Shown here one piece after another: positions 11,917 to 23,964 of a DNA stretch of 64,000 nucleotides. The notes beneath the pieces were generated by a model, which searched no databases, was not told where the DNA came from, and saw only the letters and a program-made list of their open reading frames with translations. This stretch comes from Cephalopachus bancanus (lineage: Eukaryota > Chordata > Mammalia > Primates > Tarsiidae): assembly GCA_027257055.1 (NCBI GenBank), contig JAPVLO010000206.1, forward strand, positions 2,108,001 through 2,172,000. Direction: 5' to 3'. Numbering within the stretch: position 1 is the first letter of the stretch; each line of letters begins with the position of its first letter. Both the position numbers and the translations under genes were made by a program.

Positions 11917-13690
11917 CTCTTCTTCATTTTAAACTTAAAGAATCTGCTCAAGTTTTGTGGCTGTCCACCAGACGCATGGGGACACCGCAGAAGACATCAG
12001 GGTGATGGTGGCCCTCATTGCCAGTGTGGCCCAATCCTGAGCATGGGAAGCCAGGGTCTCTGTGCCTCGCCAGTCCTCAATGCCCCCACCTCCCTGTGGT
12101 CTGGCCCAGTTTTGTCCAGTGCCAGGATGTGTCTCAAAAGTGAACTTGACCATGTACCACGAGTGTCTGCTCGCCTCCCACCAGTGGAAGGATGCCCTCA
12201 CATTTCACTACAGTCAACTGCTGAGTGATCACAGGCCACTATCCGTAGACTGTTTCTCAGAAACAAAACAGAGAATATGGAGACAAGGCAAGTATCATAA
12301 AACAATTCAAGAAAATTTCCTAGAACTACAGATTAGGCTTTTTAAAATTAACAGAGCCTATCGAGGACAATCTGTTCTGTAATAAAGTTTAGAAAATGCA
12401 AGTATGTTCCAATATAATTTATATGTTAGAGAACGATTCGAGCATAAAGCACATGTCACATCTGTTTATGTGTGACTGTCAAGAAGCACTAGGTGATTGC
12501 AGGAACTGCACCCAGCTGAACCAAGCCTTGCAGAAAATGAAAACAAACACACATCTCAAACATACACTAGCTATCTCAGTTCCCAAGTCTGTTATCCTAC
12601 AAAATTACGTTTTGGTACTATTTTGTAGATGATAAATGTCTTATTATTTTTTAAAAAACACTCAGTTAACATCTCAAACATGTCTAATCACCCTGATTCA
12701 AAAACACCAAACGGTACACATGAAAGAAAAGCTTTAAATACTGAGAAGTCGAAAATAAGGCATTTTGAAAGAAATGAGAAACGTGCTATCTCTCAAGCAA
12801 CAGGTAATAAAGAAATTCATGCTGGGGGGTCATCACAACAAAGCAGGAAAATAAGAGAAATGCCTATTGCTAGAGCAACTTCAAGCACTGCAGATCAACC
12901 CTACAAAAACTGAAGAAACGGAAAGATTATTGACTATCCGAACTGAAAAATATAACAACAAAAATTCAGCAGTAACTTTTCTCACAATCAAAGAGAAAGC
13001 ACAATCTATATAAAAAAAGCCCTTGACTAGAGATTGCTAAGTCCTGCAGAATTTGCTTCTTTTAGTGCTAGCAGTGGCTGGCTGGTTTAGTGGTTTCAAA
13101 CATCTCTGTAATTTCCAGAGCCTTCAGTGGTAAGGTGTAGCAGGCAGCATAGATAAAAAAACAGCAAAAGAATTTCCAGCAGTGACATGAAGTTAAATGA
13201 AGGTGGCGGCTAAATTTTGGATCAAATTTTCAATTTTGATGAAATAGGTATTTATTATAAATACGTACATAAGTCTACTGACATTGTCTTATATTATTGG
13301 ATGGACTTAGAAAACTAACTTTCCAAGGATTTCAAGGTCTGCTTATGTCAAAATAGAAAAAGTCCTAGGATTTACATTCGTTTTCTAAACAGACCAGTGA
13401 ACTCTCTGAGGCCCTTTGTGGCACTATATTATATCAACTCTGATCCTTCCAATTTCTCACTATGATTCTATCAGTGAAAATTCTCAAGGTTCTCTTAATA
13501 GCATGATTCCATATGGGCTGAGAGAAGTAAGTTAAAATGATGCCGACTTTTTCTTTTTAATTAAAGTGTCACTCCCAAACACCCTTTTAAATAAATTTGT
13601 TTTAGTCATTTAAGTCCATTAATGCAATTATAAAACTTCCTAATCAGTACTGGATTTTTAATGCAGCTTTAAAGAGTAATGATCAGCTTT
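11917..13690. other. Unique sequence with unassigned open frames
   Basis: Several 60-106 codon plus-strand frames lie in series here (12062-12382, 12396-12632, 12629-12913). They are in different frames, are not joined by obvious splice sites, and I recognise none of the products. A chance origin or an old pseudogene are both possible. Confidence 0.35.
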
Positions 13691-13694
13691 CCAA

Positions 13695-13800
13695 AAATCA
13701 TTTTTTCATATGTAAAATGGGGGTGATAACACCTATTTCATAACATTGCTATGACATTTAAAAGAGATAACACAAGTTAAGAACCTGGCATTTTCCAAAG
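13695..13800 (-). mobile_element. MIR fragment
   Basis: 'catatgtaaaatgggggtga' followed by 'taacacaagttaagaacctg' is typical of the MIR region around the conserved core. Old and truncated. Confidence 0.6.
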
Positions 13801-14655
13801 CAATTCAGGTTGAACCCTGGTTTCAGCCACAGTTGGGGTTAATCAAGAGATTCTCACATTTCTCCAATTAGTTTCGAAAGTAGAAAGTTACTTGAAAATG
13901 GCCTAATAAAGTACTGTTACAGATTACTTCCAAAAGAAATTTTTTTCCAACTACAAAAACCTCCTTTACACAAACATGTGCCCTTTTCCTTGATGAAGAA
14001 TAATTAGCCAAGAACCAATCCATAAATGATTCCACTGTTCGGTAAAGAACAACACAAGTTTTGCTTTTGCCTCTGTGACGTGAAGAATTAGTTCAGAGGA
14101 TGATTCCTACTACTCTTGTTTTATGTCTTTAAAGAGAACCCCTTCTTTTCTCATCACTCATTTAATTGATATCCCAAACCATATTACATTTCCTACAGCC
14201 TCTGTCCTGAGGCTGGCCTCTACCCTCAGATTGTCTCAAGGAAGAGCCCAGAAGAGGGCCATGTGTCAGTCTCGCCTTCTCTTCCTAGGACTTTGGTGTG
14301 TTTGTTGCTTCAGCAGGAAACCAAGCAACTCCTTCTGTCCTCCCAAAGCTCCCTTCCACAAATACTTATTACAAATATTCATTTCACAAACATGTTGTAC
14401 CTGGTATTGTGCTGGTCACTGGACTACTTCTGAAGAGCGAAGAAAAACCCTTCCTTTAAAACGCTTTTAAACCAGGAAGCCCGAATAGGAATTTGTAAGT
14501 GACGGTTTTTCCTGGCAGAAGTGATATAACTTATCATCCAAGCTTTACCACAGAGCAATAAAAGAAAGACGCTTCAGATAAAAACTGCTTTTGTGTTTCA
14601 AATTAAAGTTCAAAGAGCAAGTAAAGCAAAGCAAAACTTTTAAACCAAATTTAAC
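13801..14655. other. Unique sequence
   Basis: No confident feature. A 115-codon plus-strand frame at 14123-14470 shows no recognisable domain and no convincing splice sites. Confidence 0.45.
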
Positions 14656-14664
14656 TAGGAGAAT

Positions 14665-14875
14665 AAAACATTTATTGGACAGCTGTATACTAGGCAATGT
14701 AATAAACACAGTGCATGTTGTTAATACTCAGCTTACCTCTGTTATTGCACAGACAGATTAGTTATAAGCTGAGACTATGCAAAACTCATGTGACCACTTT
14801 CACAAGCTAGCAAGTGGCAGACCTGGAATTTGAACTCAGGTTTTCCTGACTTAAAATCTAACCTCTTCCATACTC
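14665..14875 (+). mobile_element. MIR
   Basis: MIR core-like phrases occur in order: 'acatttattggacagctgta', 'agctagcaagtggcagacct', 'ggaatttgaactcaggtttt'. Confidence 0.65.
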
Positions 14876-15308
14876 TTAAATATTTCTCTAGTGCCTTCCT
14901 GTGGCAAGCACTGTGACAGGTCCATAGTCCAGAAGGGCAGTGGATGTGTAAGCAATAACTATGAGACAAAATAGTAAGTGTGAGAGCTTAGGTATGGCAG
15001 GTGTTGAGAGGACACAGGAGAATGTAACCAAGGGAAGGCAGATGGGGGAAAGAGGTGGGATCAGTGACAAGGGGTCAGGAAAGGTTTCGCAAACAAATTG
15101 GTTTCTAAATTAAATCTTGAAGAATAACCTTGAAAGTCACTAAACTAAAGAATGAACATATCAAGGAAAAAGAAGATCACGTCCACACCAGAGGCAGGAA
15201 GTCAAAGCATCCTTGTGGAAGGTGCCTGAACGGTGGGGACATCTGACATCTGAAATAATCACAGAATGGGAGAAGGAAGGTGGAGAAGTGGTTACTCAGA
15301 GATCTCTT

Positions 15309-15391
15309 TTTTTTTTCTTTTTAGAAAGCAGGATTTATTGAGAGGACAGAAAAGCTCCCACAGTGGGAGGGGACCCAAAGGGGTTGCCCTA
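15309..15391 (-). mobile_element. Short polyadenylated retroposon (copy 1), LTR-R-like
   Basis: On the minus strand this is a roughly 70-nt sequence starting 'gggcaacccctttgggtccc', containing 'cctctcaataaatcctgctt' (an AATAAA signal) and ending in an A-rich tail. The flanks repeat 'tcagagatctctt' (15296-15308) and 'tcagagctctctt' (15392-15404), 12 of 13 identical. These are the marks of L1-machinery insertion of a very short polyadenylated RNA. A second copy with the same extent lies at 32258-32337. The short length and the AATAAA close to the end suggest the R region of a retroviral LTR, but that source is inference. Confidence 0.6.
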
Positions 15392-15404
15392 TCAGAGCTC
15401 TCTT

Positions 15405-16162
15405 AATCCCCCCAAACATCCAGAATGTGGCTAAGGAATCTGATGTCACCCCACAGCCCCAGCCAATCAGCATGGACAGTGGCATTAAGTAGCCAGCTCA
15501 ACCTAACTGATGCAAACCAGGGAATACCAACTCTCCCCCTTCACGGAAATGGGGCTTGTGGCAGGAAAGTAGCCTGACCAGTTCTGTAGTTAAAAAGTCA
15601 ATTCTAGAGTCAACGTGAAGGCTGAACAGCAGGACAAAAGCAAAGAGCAAAATAAATTCTGTTAAAGGGTCTCTGCTGGTGGAAGAGGGAGAGAAGTGAT
15701 TTTAAAAGAAGCCAGGTAATAAACACATAACCATTATTTCAAGTGAGTCTATCACTATGACAAAACAAGCCTATATATTACACAGAAACCATTACACAAT
15801 AAGAATAATTCACACTGGTGCCACTAGGATCACCCCACACATAGACAGGAATATCATTTAGGCAGAGTAACAAAAACAATGTCACTAAGCACCCTGTTTC
15901 AGTCAAGTTTTATAACGTCAAACATCAAGACAATACACAACACACATACACCGTAATGAAAACAGTGCAGTGTAAGCCTCCTTTCAGGTCCAAATTGTCA
16001 CATCTAAGGGATTCTTTGTGGGCTGCAGCACTCCTTGTTTGGATGTCCTGTAATTTAACTCTGGTTACTTATTTGTAAACAATCTCTCTGCGGTATTTTG
16101 CTATTACATTAGCGCCCTGTCCATATATCCATGTACACTTCTAAGAAATTTTTCTAGTAGTC
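15405..16162. other. Unique sequence
   Basis: No repeat or gene recognised. A minus-strand open frame around 15930-16050 follows an AG but has no proper pyrimidine tract, so it is not called. Confidence 0.45.
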
Positions 16163-16324
16163 TTTTTTTTTTTTTTTTTGAGTCAGTCCAACTTGGTCAC
16201 CCAGGCTGGAGCAGTGGTACAATCATGGCTCACCGCAGCCTTGACCTCTTGGGTTCAGGCGATCCTTCCGTTTCAGCCTTCTGAGTAGCTGGGACTACAG
16301 GCACATACCAGCATGCCTGGCTAA
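16163..16324 (-). mobile_element. Alu right monomer (FRAM-like), antisense
   Basis: T run, 'cacccaggctggagcagtgg', 'gagtagctgggactacaggc', then stops at 'catgcctggctaa'. Only one arm is present. Confidence 0.85.
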
Positions 16325-16603
16325 CAGAATACAGTCTTAATAGGAAGATTTCCAGGTCTAAGAGAAAGTACATTTAAACACTGATAGATTCTTGCAAATT
16401 AACTTCCTAAAAGACTGTTCTGAAACATAATTCTATCAACAGTCAGGTTATTTTTATAAACAAACATTTTCATAAAGGTACCCGATACCAAATACGGCTC
16501 TGTAAACCCTACATCTCAATGGCCTCATTCAATCTCTTTTATGGAAAAAGAAAAGCCTCTGAGTCCTGCTTTGTGAGTGTTTGATATCTGCGTTCCGGCC
16601 TAC

Positions 16604-16651
16604 CCTTCTTGTAGCTAGATGGATCATTTGCTGCAATAAATCATTACAAGC
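16604..16651 (-). CDS. Possible internal exon, unidentified gene
   Basis: On the minus strand 'ctgccccttgcag' is a usable splice acceptor and 'AGG|gtaggc' a usable donor, bounding 48 nt. Only one frame is open. It gives 16 codons reading ACNDLLQQMIHLATRR, phase 0 at both ends, a helix-like composition. A 48-nt stretch is short enough for this to be chance. I recognise no protein family. It would lie downstream of the better exon candidate at 22179-22337 on the same strand. Confidence 0.22.
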
Positions 16652-17039
16652 CTGCAAGGGGCAGTTAGCATGAGTACAGCACAGACATTTAAATTAAAAA
16701 CAAATCTTACACAATGTCAAGATAAATAAAGAGTTAAAGTCCATTATTATGTGGTACAAGATATTTAGGGATTACTCTATGTATGGTATTTGTCTGGGCA
16801 CTTAAAGTACTTGGTATAAGTAGGCTCTATTTCCACCTCAAAAAGAGCATACACGAATTTAGGAAGAACCTCAAAAGGACACAGAATAACTTAAAAAGTT
16901 ACAAAACTACAGTAGAAGAGAATAAGGACTAAAGAAAGAAACAAATGTAAATTTACCATTAAGATGGTGAATATGTAAAGTTTCAAAAACTGTTTACTTA
17001 TCTGTGATAGGTAGAGAGTTATAAGCTAATACATATGCA

Positions 17040-17165
17040 AGACTTTGGATGCAACATTACACTTATTAGACCTGATCCTGACTTTACCACTACACAGTCT
17101 ATGCATGTACTAAGATTGCACTTGTACCCCATACATTTATACAACTAAAATTAAAAGCTGGAGAA
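17040..17165 (+). mobile_element. L1 3'-end-like fragment
   Basis: 'ccactacacagtctatgcat' then 'cacttgtaccccatacattt' and 'aactaaaattaaaagc' resembles the last ~100 bp of old L1 elements. Confidence 0.4.
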
Positions 17166-17353
17166 ACTTAAAATAAAAACCCAAACATTTAAATCATGCC
17201 ATTCTTCAACGAAAGCAATCATTTAGTTTTTTAGTTCATTCCCCCCGCTAATCTTAATTCAGAAATAAAAACTAACGTTGATCATATAGGACAATACTGC
17301 CTATGCGTTTCTCTTTCTCTTTTTTTTTAGGTTACATGGGGAAGTTTAATATA

Positions 17354-17470
17354 AATAAGTTTTTTTTTCCTTTTTTTATTTTAAAGATGTGGGGTACAAT
17401 TCAGGGTTAGGTATACAAATGTTCATTATGCGGGTACCCTTGTTGATAAGGTGTGCCCCCCTCCATGAGT
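17354..17470 (-). mobile_element. Lineage-specific L1 3' end, antisense
   Basis: 'aaagatgtggggtacaattc' through 'tacccttgttgataaggtgt' is the reverse complement of the last ~85 bp of the L1 at 33297-33598, preceded by a T-rich tail. It is strongly 5'-truncated. Confidence 0.75.
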
Positions 17471-18425
17471 TTCTGATCAAAGGGGTCAGTTTTACTTGAC
17501 AAAGTAACAAAAATAAACATGACCATCTGTGTATAGGCATAGGGAAAAAAGGAATACATGAACATATGAATGATATGGGATTTCCTAAAATTATGAGTTT
17601 TCCGTAAGAAGGCCCTGGAGAGTTCTTTGAAGTGTGGTAATGACTTAGCATCTGTACACCAAATTTGCCTTGACAAACTCACAAGCTTCTCACTCATCTG
17701 TGTTATTCTTCAATCTACCCAGAATTATAGCAGCTGCTGTTCTAGCTACGTGCAGTTCAGTGGCTACACTAGAAGTGAAGACTCCACAGCCCACATGCTA
17801 AGCACTTACACTCAGAGATGGGTCAGTGCAAATAACACCAGATTAACTGTCAAATTTTCTTAGGAGGCTCGTACAAAGAGAACAATCTCTGTTTTGAGAT
17901 GGCCTTTTTAAATAAATGTCTAAATCTTTAAATGTGTACTATCTGATTAATTTCATGAAAAAATTATATTCGCAAATATCCATTTGCTCTTGAGATATAA
18001 GAAGAGTCTAAAAGAATTTTTACCTGCAGTCTAATCACAGGAATTGTCAAAGAATGCCAGAATAGAAATTCATAAGAGAGAAAAAAAGAACAGTCAGTCA
18101 TGCTCCAGACTGTCTACTGTACCCACAGCTGAGTTATTTTACACGTGTGTACCTAGCTTACATACTTATTTTCAGTCATGAAGCCATCATGCAGCCCTTT
18201 GGAGAAGTCCACACTGCTGGGAACTGAGGGGCTTCCTACCAACAGCCAGCATCAACCTGGCAGGCTGGGTGTGAGCCATCCTAGAGATAGACCCCCCCCA
18301 TCCCTAGTGTCAAGTCTTCAAGTGATAGAAGTCCTGGCTGACATCTTGGCTGTAGCCCTGTGACAGACCCTGAGCCAGAACCATCTAGCTAAGCCACTTC
18401 GTGACCCTCAGAAACTAAGATAATA
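17471..18425. other. Unique sequence
   Basis: No gene, RNA or repeat recognised with confidence. Confidence 0.45.
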
Positions 18426-18436
18426 CATGCTTACTG

Positions 18437-18736
18437 GTTTTTTTTGTTTTGTTTTTGTTTTTGAGTTGGAGTCTCGCTCTGTCGCCCAGATTGGAGTGCA
18501 GTGGCTGCTCCCGGCCACCGCAGCCTCAACCTGCTGGGCTCCAGCGATCCTTCCGCCTCAGCCTTCCAAGTAGCTGGAATTACAGGCATGTGCTACCACA
18601 CCCAGCTGATTTTTTGATTTATTGCAGAGATGAGGTCTCGCTGCCCAGGCGGGTCTCAAACCCGCGGGCTCAGGCAATCCACTCACCTCAGCCTCCCAAA
18701 GGCGCGGGATTACAGGCTGAGCCACCGAGCCTGGCT
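18437..18736 (-). mobile_element. Alu, antisense, 5-bp-deleted subfamily
   Basis: Full dimer with 'tctcgctgcccaggcgg' (deleted form). The perfect 11-bp target duplication 'catgcttactg' is at 18426-18436 and 18737-18747. Confidence 0.96.
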
Positions 18737-18747
18737 CATGCTTACTG

Positions 18748-20711
18748 TTTTAAGTCACTATATTTTAGGGTACTTTGTGACACAGCAATAGGGAACTCAT
18801 AAAACAAATATTTCAGAAGGACACGCAATAATAACATTGGCATTAGAGTGTGACTGTAGGAGGTCAGGGGTCGTTTCTTCCTCTACTTTCTAATTTTATG
18901 TAAGATGACGTCATTGTCTTTGTTCAGTTTTTTAAAAAGCACATGCTATGCTCATATGACTCCCATCATTTTCCTTAGAGAAGTTTTACCTAAGCCATTT
19001 TATTCACTGAACAGAATGCCTGCTAGTGTGGCAGGCCACAATGGTCACCAACCCTGACCGCATGGCGCTTCTAGTCTGGCAGGAGAGAGAGACCGGAAGC
19101 AAGTAGGCCTCAAATTAGTCTAGGATTATAAACAGCAATACACAGTCCTTTTAAAAAAAATATGTGTTTTGGAAAGCAGCATAATTCCTTCCAGAGGCAA
19201 ATTAATTAAGTGATTAGTAGATGGGAGAATAATGCCATTGTAACACAGAAGCTGTTTTGGCTACCAGGGCCTCTCCCTCCCAAGAGCAGGCAGTGGATTA
19301 CAGCCTTCAGCAAGGAGTTTTTAGCTTCTTCAGAGCCACAGGAGTGCTTTCATTGGTATTCAACAAAACTTTAAAAAGAAGTGCTTCCATCTGGAGTCCC
19401 TGCCCACTCTGTGGGCTTTCAAATCACCCCAGGTTACACTGCCTCCTGTGCCCAACCTTCTCCCTCCCTCCACCTTACAGCTCCTGTCCTTCTGTGTTAT
19501 CACAGCCCCTGCCACCTCGGTCCTAATTAAAATATTGCTGCCATTTCACCTTTTTTTTTTGTATTTTGAGTATCTACCATTGGAGCTGGCCGTTAAACGG
19601 AGCTGGCACCAACCTTTTGTTTTCTCAGTGCTCTGGTTACAAAGTGGCCTAGGTTTTGAGAGGTTGGCCACCACCTAGTTTTCTCCATAAGCTGTCTTAT
19701 TTTTAGCACACAATTTTGCAGAAGGAGGCTTTTAGGAACATACACACGGTGTTATAGAAAAAAGCCTGCACTTTTGAGAAAGCTTTCACAGTACCAGGAC
19801 AGCAGATCACAGAGTTTAGAGCACAGAGACAGGAGAGTCTCCCAGGAAAAACACAGGCTTCAGTGAGCTTCCTCTTTCTCCCCCAAGACGCTGCCAAAGT
19901 AAGAAAGTTATGTTCACTTCAGATGGCTGAAGCATTCCTTTGTCTAACAGTCTGTATCAGGGGAATGATGAGACTCAACCTTGGCTGAACTTTAGAATTA
20001 AGTGGGAAGCGTCTCAGAAACACAGGTGCTCAGGCCCATCCCACAGGCTCTGATTTGTCTCCTGTGGGTCAGTTCCCCAGGTGACTTCAACGTGAAGCCA
20101 GGGCCGCAAAGCACTAGGCCACAGCAGGATACCAGCAACACACAGAGGATTAAGAATAGGTCTTGGGAAGAACTGTTTTTAAAAAAACAACACAACTGAC
20201 ACCTGATATTATTCATGCATTAAAAACTTTGCAATTTTAATTAGTAAACAAGACTGTATATTAATTTTTCCCAACAAAGCTTACAAGGATATTTCTAAGG
20301 ACACAGGTAGAGCTGGAGGGTGAGGGCCAGGATCCAAGGAGCATGAGTCTAGGCTCTTCAGTGAGGTAGCACACAGGGCTGGCACCCGGGGACTAGGACC
20401 AGAGATGCTCAAGAAGCAGGGAAGGGGGTGGGAGTGATGGAAGCTCAGAGCTAGTTTCAGAGGGAATCAGGTAAGTTATTCAGTGTGGCTTGGCACATTC
20501 AAACAATAGCATCTGCCATTTTAAAACATGGCCACCTTTAGTAAGTCAAAGTACAGGATAACAATGTGTAGGGTGGTTTAAATACAGTCCTACTCTATGA
20601 AGGTAGAAAAGTGGGTGGCAACCAAAGCTTTCAAATTGGTAATCAGAGTCATAGAAGGGGGTATTTAAAAAAATACAGATTACTGGACCCAATGTCAAAC
20701 CTATGAATAAC
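18748..20711. other. Unique sequence with a possible ancient repeat fragment
   Basis: Around 18990-19110 ('gaacagaatgcctgctagtg', 'gcgcttctagtctggcagga') looks like an eroded mammalian repeat fragment. The rest shows no recognisable gene or element. Confidence 0.4.
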
Positions 20712-20905
20712 AATAGCTGCTACCATTTACTCAGCATTTACAATGTACCAGGCAATTTTCTAAGCACTGATGTATGTATCATCTTATTTAGTTCCTGTAA
20801 ACAACCCTGACAATCAACTAGGACACAGTCACTTGCCTGTGGAAACCGGATCCAGGTTTCAAACCTGCAGACTAAACAGTCCGTGCTCTTAACCATGACA
20901 TTCTG
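20712..20905 (+). mobile_element. MIR
   Basis: Nearly full-length MIR pattern: 'tgctaccatttactcagcat', 'aatgtaccaggcaattttct', 'atcatcttatttagttcctg', and a decayed 3' part ending 'gtgctcttaacc'. Confidence 0.85.
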
Positions 20906-21660
20906 TATTATTTATGATGCCTCCACCCCCAACAAACCAAGTGATTTTGAGGCAGCTGGCATTCATCCAGTGTTTGGGAGCCCCTATACCATGTTATCTT
21001 TCAAAGTCACTTTTGCCACATCATTCTATGAAATCAGACTAAAGTCAACTGTCTTTCATTACTGAGCTCTAAATCAAGTGCATTATCTCCCGTATTAGAA
21101 GAATTTACAATATAAATGCATAAAAATAGTTTTCCTCTTCTGTCTGAGAATTTAATATACCTTAAGTTACATTTGAAATGAGAAGATATATTTAAATTGG
21201 GAGATAATTCTTTAAATTCTAGCTATCTTGGAATTAAATGTTCAGATCCCATACTGCTTCAAACAAGCTGCTTTGGATAACAGTTCTTAAACTTTCAACA
21301 GGGTATTCTTAGCACAAACTCAGTTCTTCCACCTGACCTTTCTGGGAATCTCAACATTAAGAGTTAACTTCGTTTGCTAGCATACAATTACGCAAAAGCT
21401 CTGCCCCAGAGCAGTGGTGGTTTAGGCTGTGTCTGGAAGCACGAATCTTATATAATCTGCTAAACCAGTTTGTCAATCTTGAATAGAATTATTTTTACTT
21501 AAAATCATATAGCACCATGAGGGGTCATGTGACAACACAGAGATCGCTACCAGGGAGAGTGAGGGCCAGTTAGAAGCTCAAATTCCACTGCATGCAGCCT
21601 ACTTACGTAGTCAATCCTTACTTGTACCTCACATCTCTGTAATAAAATAAAATTTTTTAA
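20906..21660. other. Unique sequence
   Basis: Nothing recognised on either strand. Confidence 0.5.
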
Positions 21661-21674
21661 AAACCTAAAGTTTC

Positions 21675-21965
21675 GCCAGGCTCGGTGGCTCAGCCTGTAA
21701 TCCTGCACCTTTGGGAGGCTGAGGTGAGTGGATTGCCTGAGCCCGCGGGTTCGAGACCCGCCTGGGCAGTGAGACCTCATCTCTACAATAAATCCAAAAA
21801 AATCAGCCAGGCGTGGTAGCACATGCCTGTAATTCTGGCTACTCAGAAAGTTGAGGCGGAAGGATCGCCGGAGCCCAGCAGGTCGAGGCTGCGGTGGCCA
21901 GGAGCGGCCACCGCACTCCAGTCTGGGTGACAGAGTGAGACTCCAACTCAAAAAACAAACAAACA
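21675..21965 (+). mobile_element. Alu, 5-bp-deleted subfamily
   Basis: Complete dimer ('cctgggcagtgagacc') with tail 'aaaaaacaaacaaac'. The perfect 14-bp target duplication 'aaacctaaagtttc' is at 21661-21674 and 21966-21979. Confidence 0.97.
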
Positions 21966-22178
21966 AAACCTAAAGTTTCTAATTCAGAGTTTTCTAAAGC
22001 AACTAGAGATAGTATGACAAACCTTGCTCGTAACTCAACAATATCCCCAAATAAATAAATAAACAAGAATAATTTTCAGTCAAAAAAAAAAGTACCATGG
22101 CAAGAGGAAAATACATGCATCCCAGATGTATGAGCTAGGTACATGTTATAGTATTTAAGTCATGAAGGTTCTACCTAC

Positions 22179-22337
22179 TCATCTCCTACGAGGTTAAAGA
22201 GTTCTGCTACCAAGGAGAACAGAGAAGAAAGGATCAAGTGTCTATGCACTGTATCAATTTCAGGTGGAGCTAATTTATCAGTTATTTCCTGTACTTCCTT
22301 GGGGCTCTTATAAAAGTTTTCCATTACCCCTGTAGGG
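22179..22337 (-). CDS. Probable internal coding exon of an unidentified gene
   Basis: Read on the minus strand, the pyrimidine-rich tract 'tttttctcatcttttattcag' forms a strong 3' splice site before position 22337. A second AG lies 8 nt further in ('cagccctacag'). The exon stays open for 52 codons and reaches the donor 'GA|gtaggt' at 22179/22178. Entry phase is 1 and two bases remain at the exit. The product begins PTGVMENFYKSPKEV, has an acidic middle and a long hydrophobic helix-like stretch, HLILSSLFSLVAELFNLV. The composition is protein-like: balanced charge, spaced leucines and no low-complexity run. No signal peptide is expected in an internal exon. I do not recognise the family; a helical-repeat (HEAT/ARM-like) scaffold is only a guess from the leucine pattern. 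If the second donor (GTAGAA) were used, an in-frame TAG would be included, so the first is preferred. Confidence 0.55.
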
Positions 22338-23964
22338 CTGAATAAAAGATGAGAAAAAAGCCCTCTGTAAGTTGGTGATATGTATAACCATCACACAAAA
22401 TCCATGAGTAAGAAAATGGCAGGCAGGTAAACGGACGTTTTCGAGAGTCAGAGAAACACAGGATGGCTGCTGGAAAGCATGTCCCCCCCCTTAATCGGTA
22501 GAGCTTACTTATTGCTTTCTTAGTGCTTAGGGAGGTTAAATTCACTCTGAAATCTGGTCCAGTAAATTCTATGCATGATATCTTTTAAAAGATTGGAAAA
22601 ATTTGTACATTAATGAGGGAAACAGGTGCAGAAGCAAGCTTCCCTGTGTCCAGTTTTTAAAAACAGATTCACAAACAACTCTGGACCTGGAAGTGTGTGG
22701 AGGGGGAAGGAAAAGGCTGTGGCAAAAAGCAGTGTCCACACATGGACAGACCGAGAAACCCCAGGGATGAGGACTGTACCCAGGGTTTGTTCTGCCACCA
22801 AGAAGGGTACAGCCTGCCTTACGATAGCTCTCCAACTAGCAGAACAGGCAAGTAGAGTCAGCAGGGAATCCACTAGATTCATGTCTGGCCACGTCCTTCA
22901 TAATCAATACTATCTCATTCATACGCATTATGCACAACTCAAGAGTCTAAAATACTTTTATAGGAAAGATTTCTTAAAGTTGCTGCAAGCAGTTACATCG
23001 GTTTCTAATATTCCTCATGACTACCAGATTCTGTTCCTCAGGGTCTGGCGCTGTCTTTACCAGGGTGGCCTTTGATGAAGAAATGTTAAGGCCCCATGGT
23101 TCATTTTTCTTCCCCAAATGTCCTGTGTCACCAAACCCCCTGGGAGAAGGCAGTGTCTATTGTCTATTTGCTATTTAATTTTACAGAAAGCAGCTATGTT
23201 CTACCATAGCAGATCCTGGTACTCGACACAATTCACTCCACCTTTAATAGGACAAAAAAAAAAAAAAAGCAGATAAGCAAAAAGCAAGAGACATCAGACA
23301 CAGCCTTTATGAGCTAAGGTCCAGAATCTCTACAGGGACCAGTCCTCATTCCTGCCTCTTTGCCACTATCTATCGCTCCGTCTTAACCATATCTGGTGAC
23401 TGGCATTCACACGGCTCATCAGTAATGGTTAAGTGATAGCCTATTGCTTCAGAAATAAGGAAAGCATGAAATATGATTTAGAAAGTTCACCATCAGAAAG
23501 TTAAAATTTAAAAGTTCTGGCATGTAAAATACTTAAGAGTTAACCACATGGAAAACTTAGATTTTAGATAACCAAGGGTTTGCTGTTTATCAAAGCAAAA
23601 AGAAGCTACACAAATACAATCCTGCCACCTTGTGGTACCTTGTCAAAAGTGCTTCATGCTTTACAATGAATGTTCTGACTTAAAAAAGAGTGTTGATTTG
23701 GAAAAATATTAATCAAGGTAATTTTTTTTACTTCAGTATGCTTTTATTTAGTAAAAAAACATAAACAACCTAAATGATTATAAGAGTTCACAACATAAGG
23801 CTATTTCCTGTCATTTTTAGAAACATTAATGACTTGGGCAAATGACAGACTTAATTTAAAAGGATGCAAAATTTTACATAAAATATGATCCCAATTTTGA
23901 AAAAATATGTACATATACAATGCACAAATGGAAAACTGGGAGAAAATATATGACTACAATACAC
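22338..23964. other. Unique, probably intronic sequence
   Basis: The 149-codon plus-strand frame at 22626-23075 is the longest non-repeat frame in the window. It has no recognisable domain, lies opposite the strand of the exon candidate, and is more likely chance. Nothing else was seen. Confidence 0.45.

Noticed and set aside
12970..13045. Possible Y-RNA pseudogene ('cccttgactag')
   Set aside because: Only the last ~11 bases resemble a Y-RNA 3' end. The rest does not match.
13060..13140. Possible snoRNA or tRNA-like segment ('ggctggtttagtggtttcaa')
   Set aside because: Could not form a cloverleaf or H/ACA structure with proper boxes by inspection.
18449..18802. 117-codon plus-strand open frame
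   Set aside because: It is a translation of an antisense Alu. The same peptide phrases recur at every antisense Alu in the window.
21547..21966. 139-codon minus-strand open frame
   Set aside because: Almost entirely Alu sequence plus flank, so not a gene.
22626..23075. 149-codon plus-strand frame, longest outside repeats
   Set aside because: No recognisable domain, no good start context or splice sites, and opposite strand to the stronger exon evidence.
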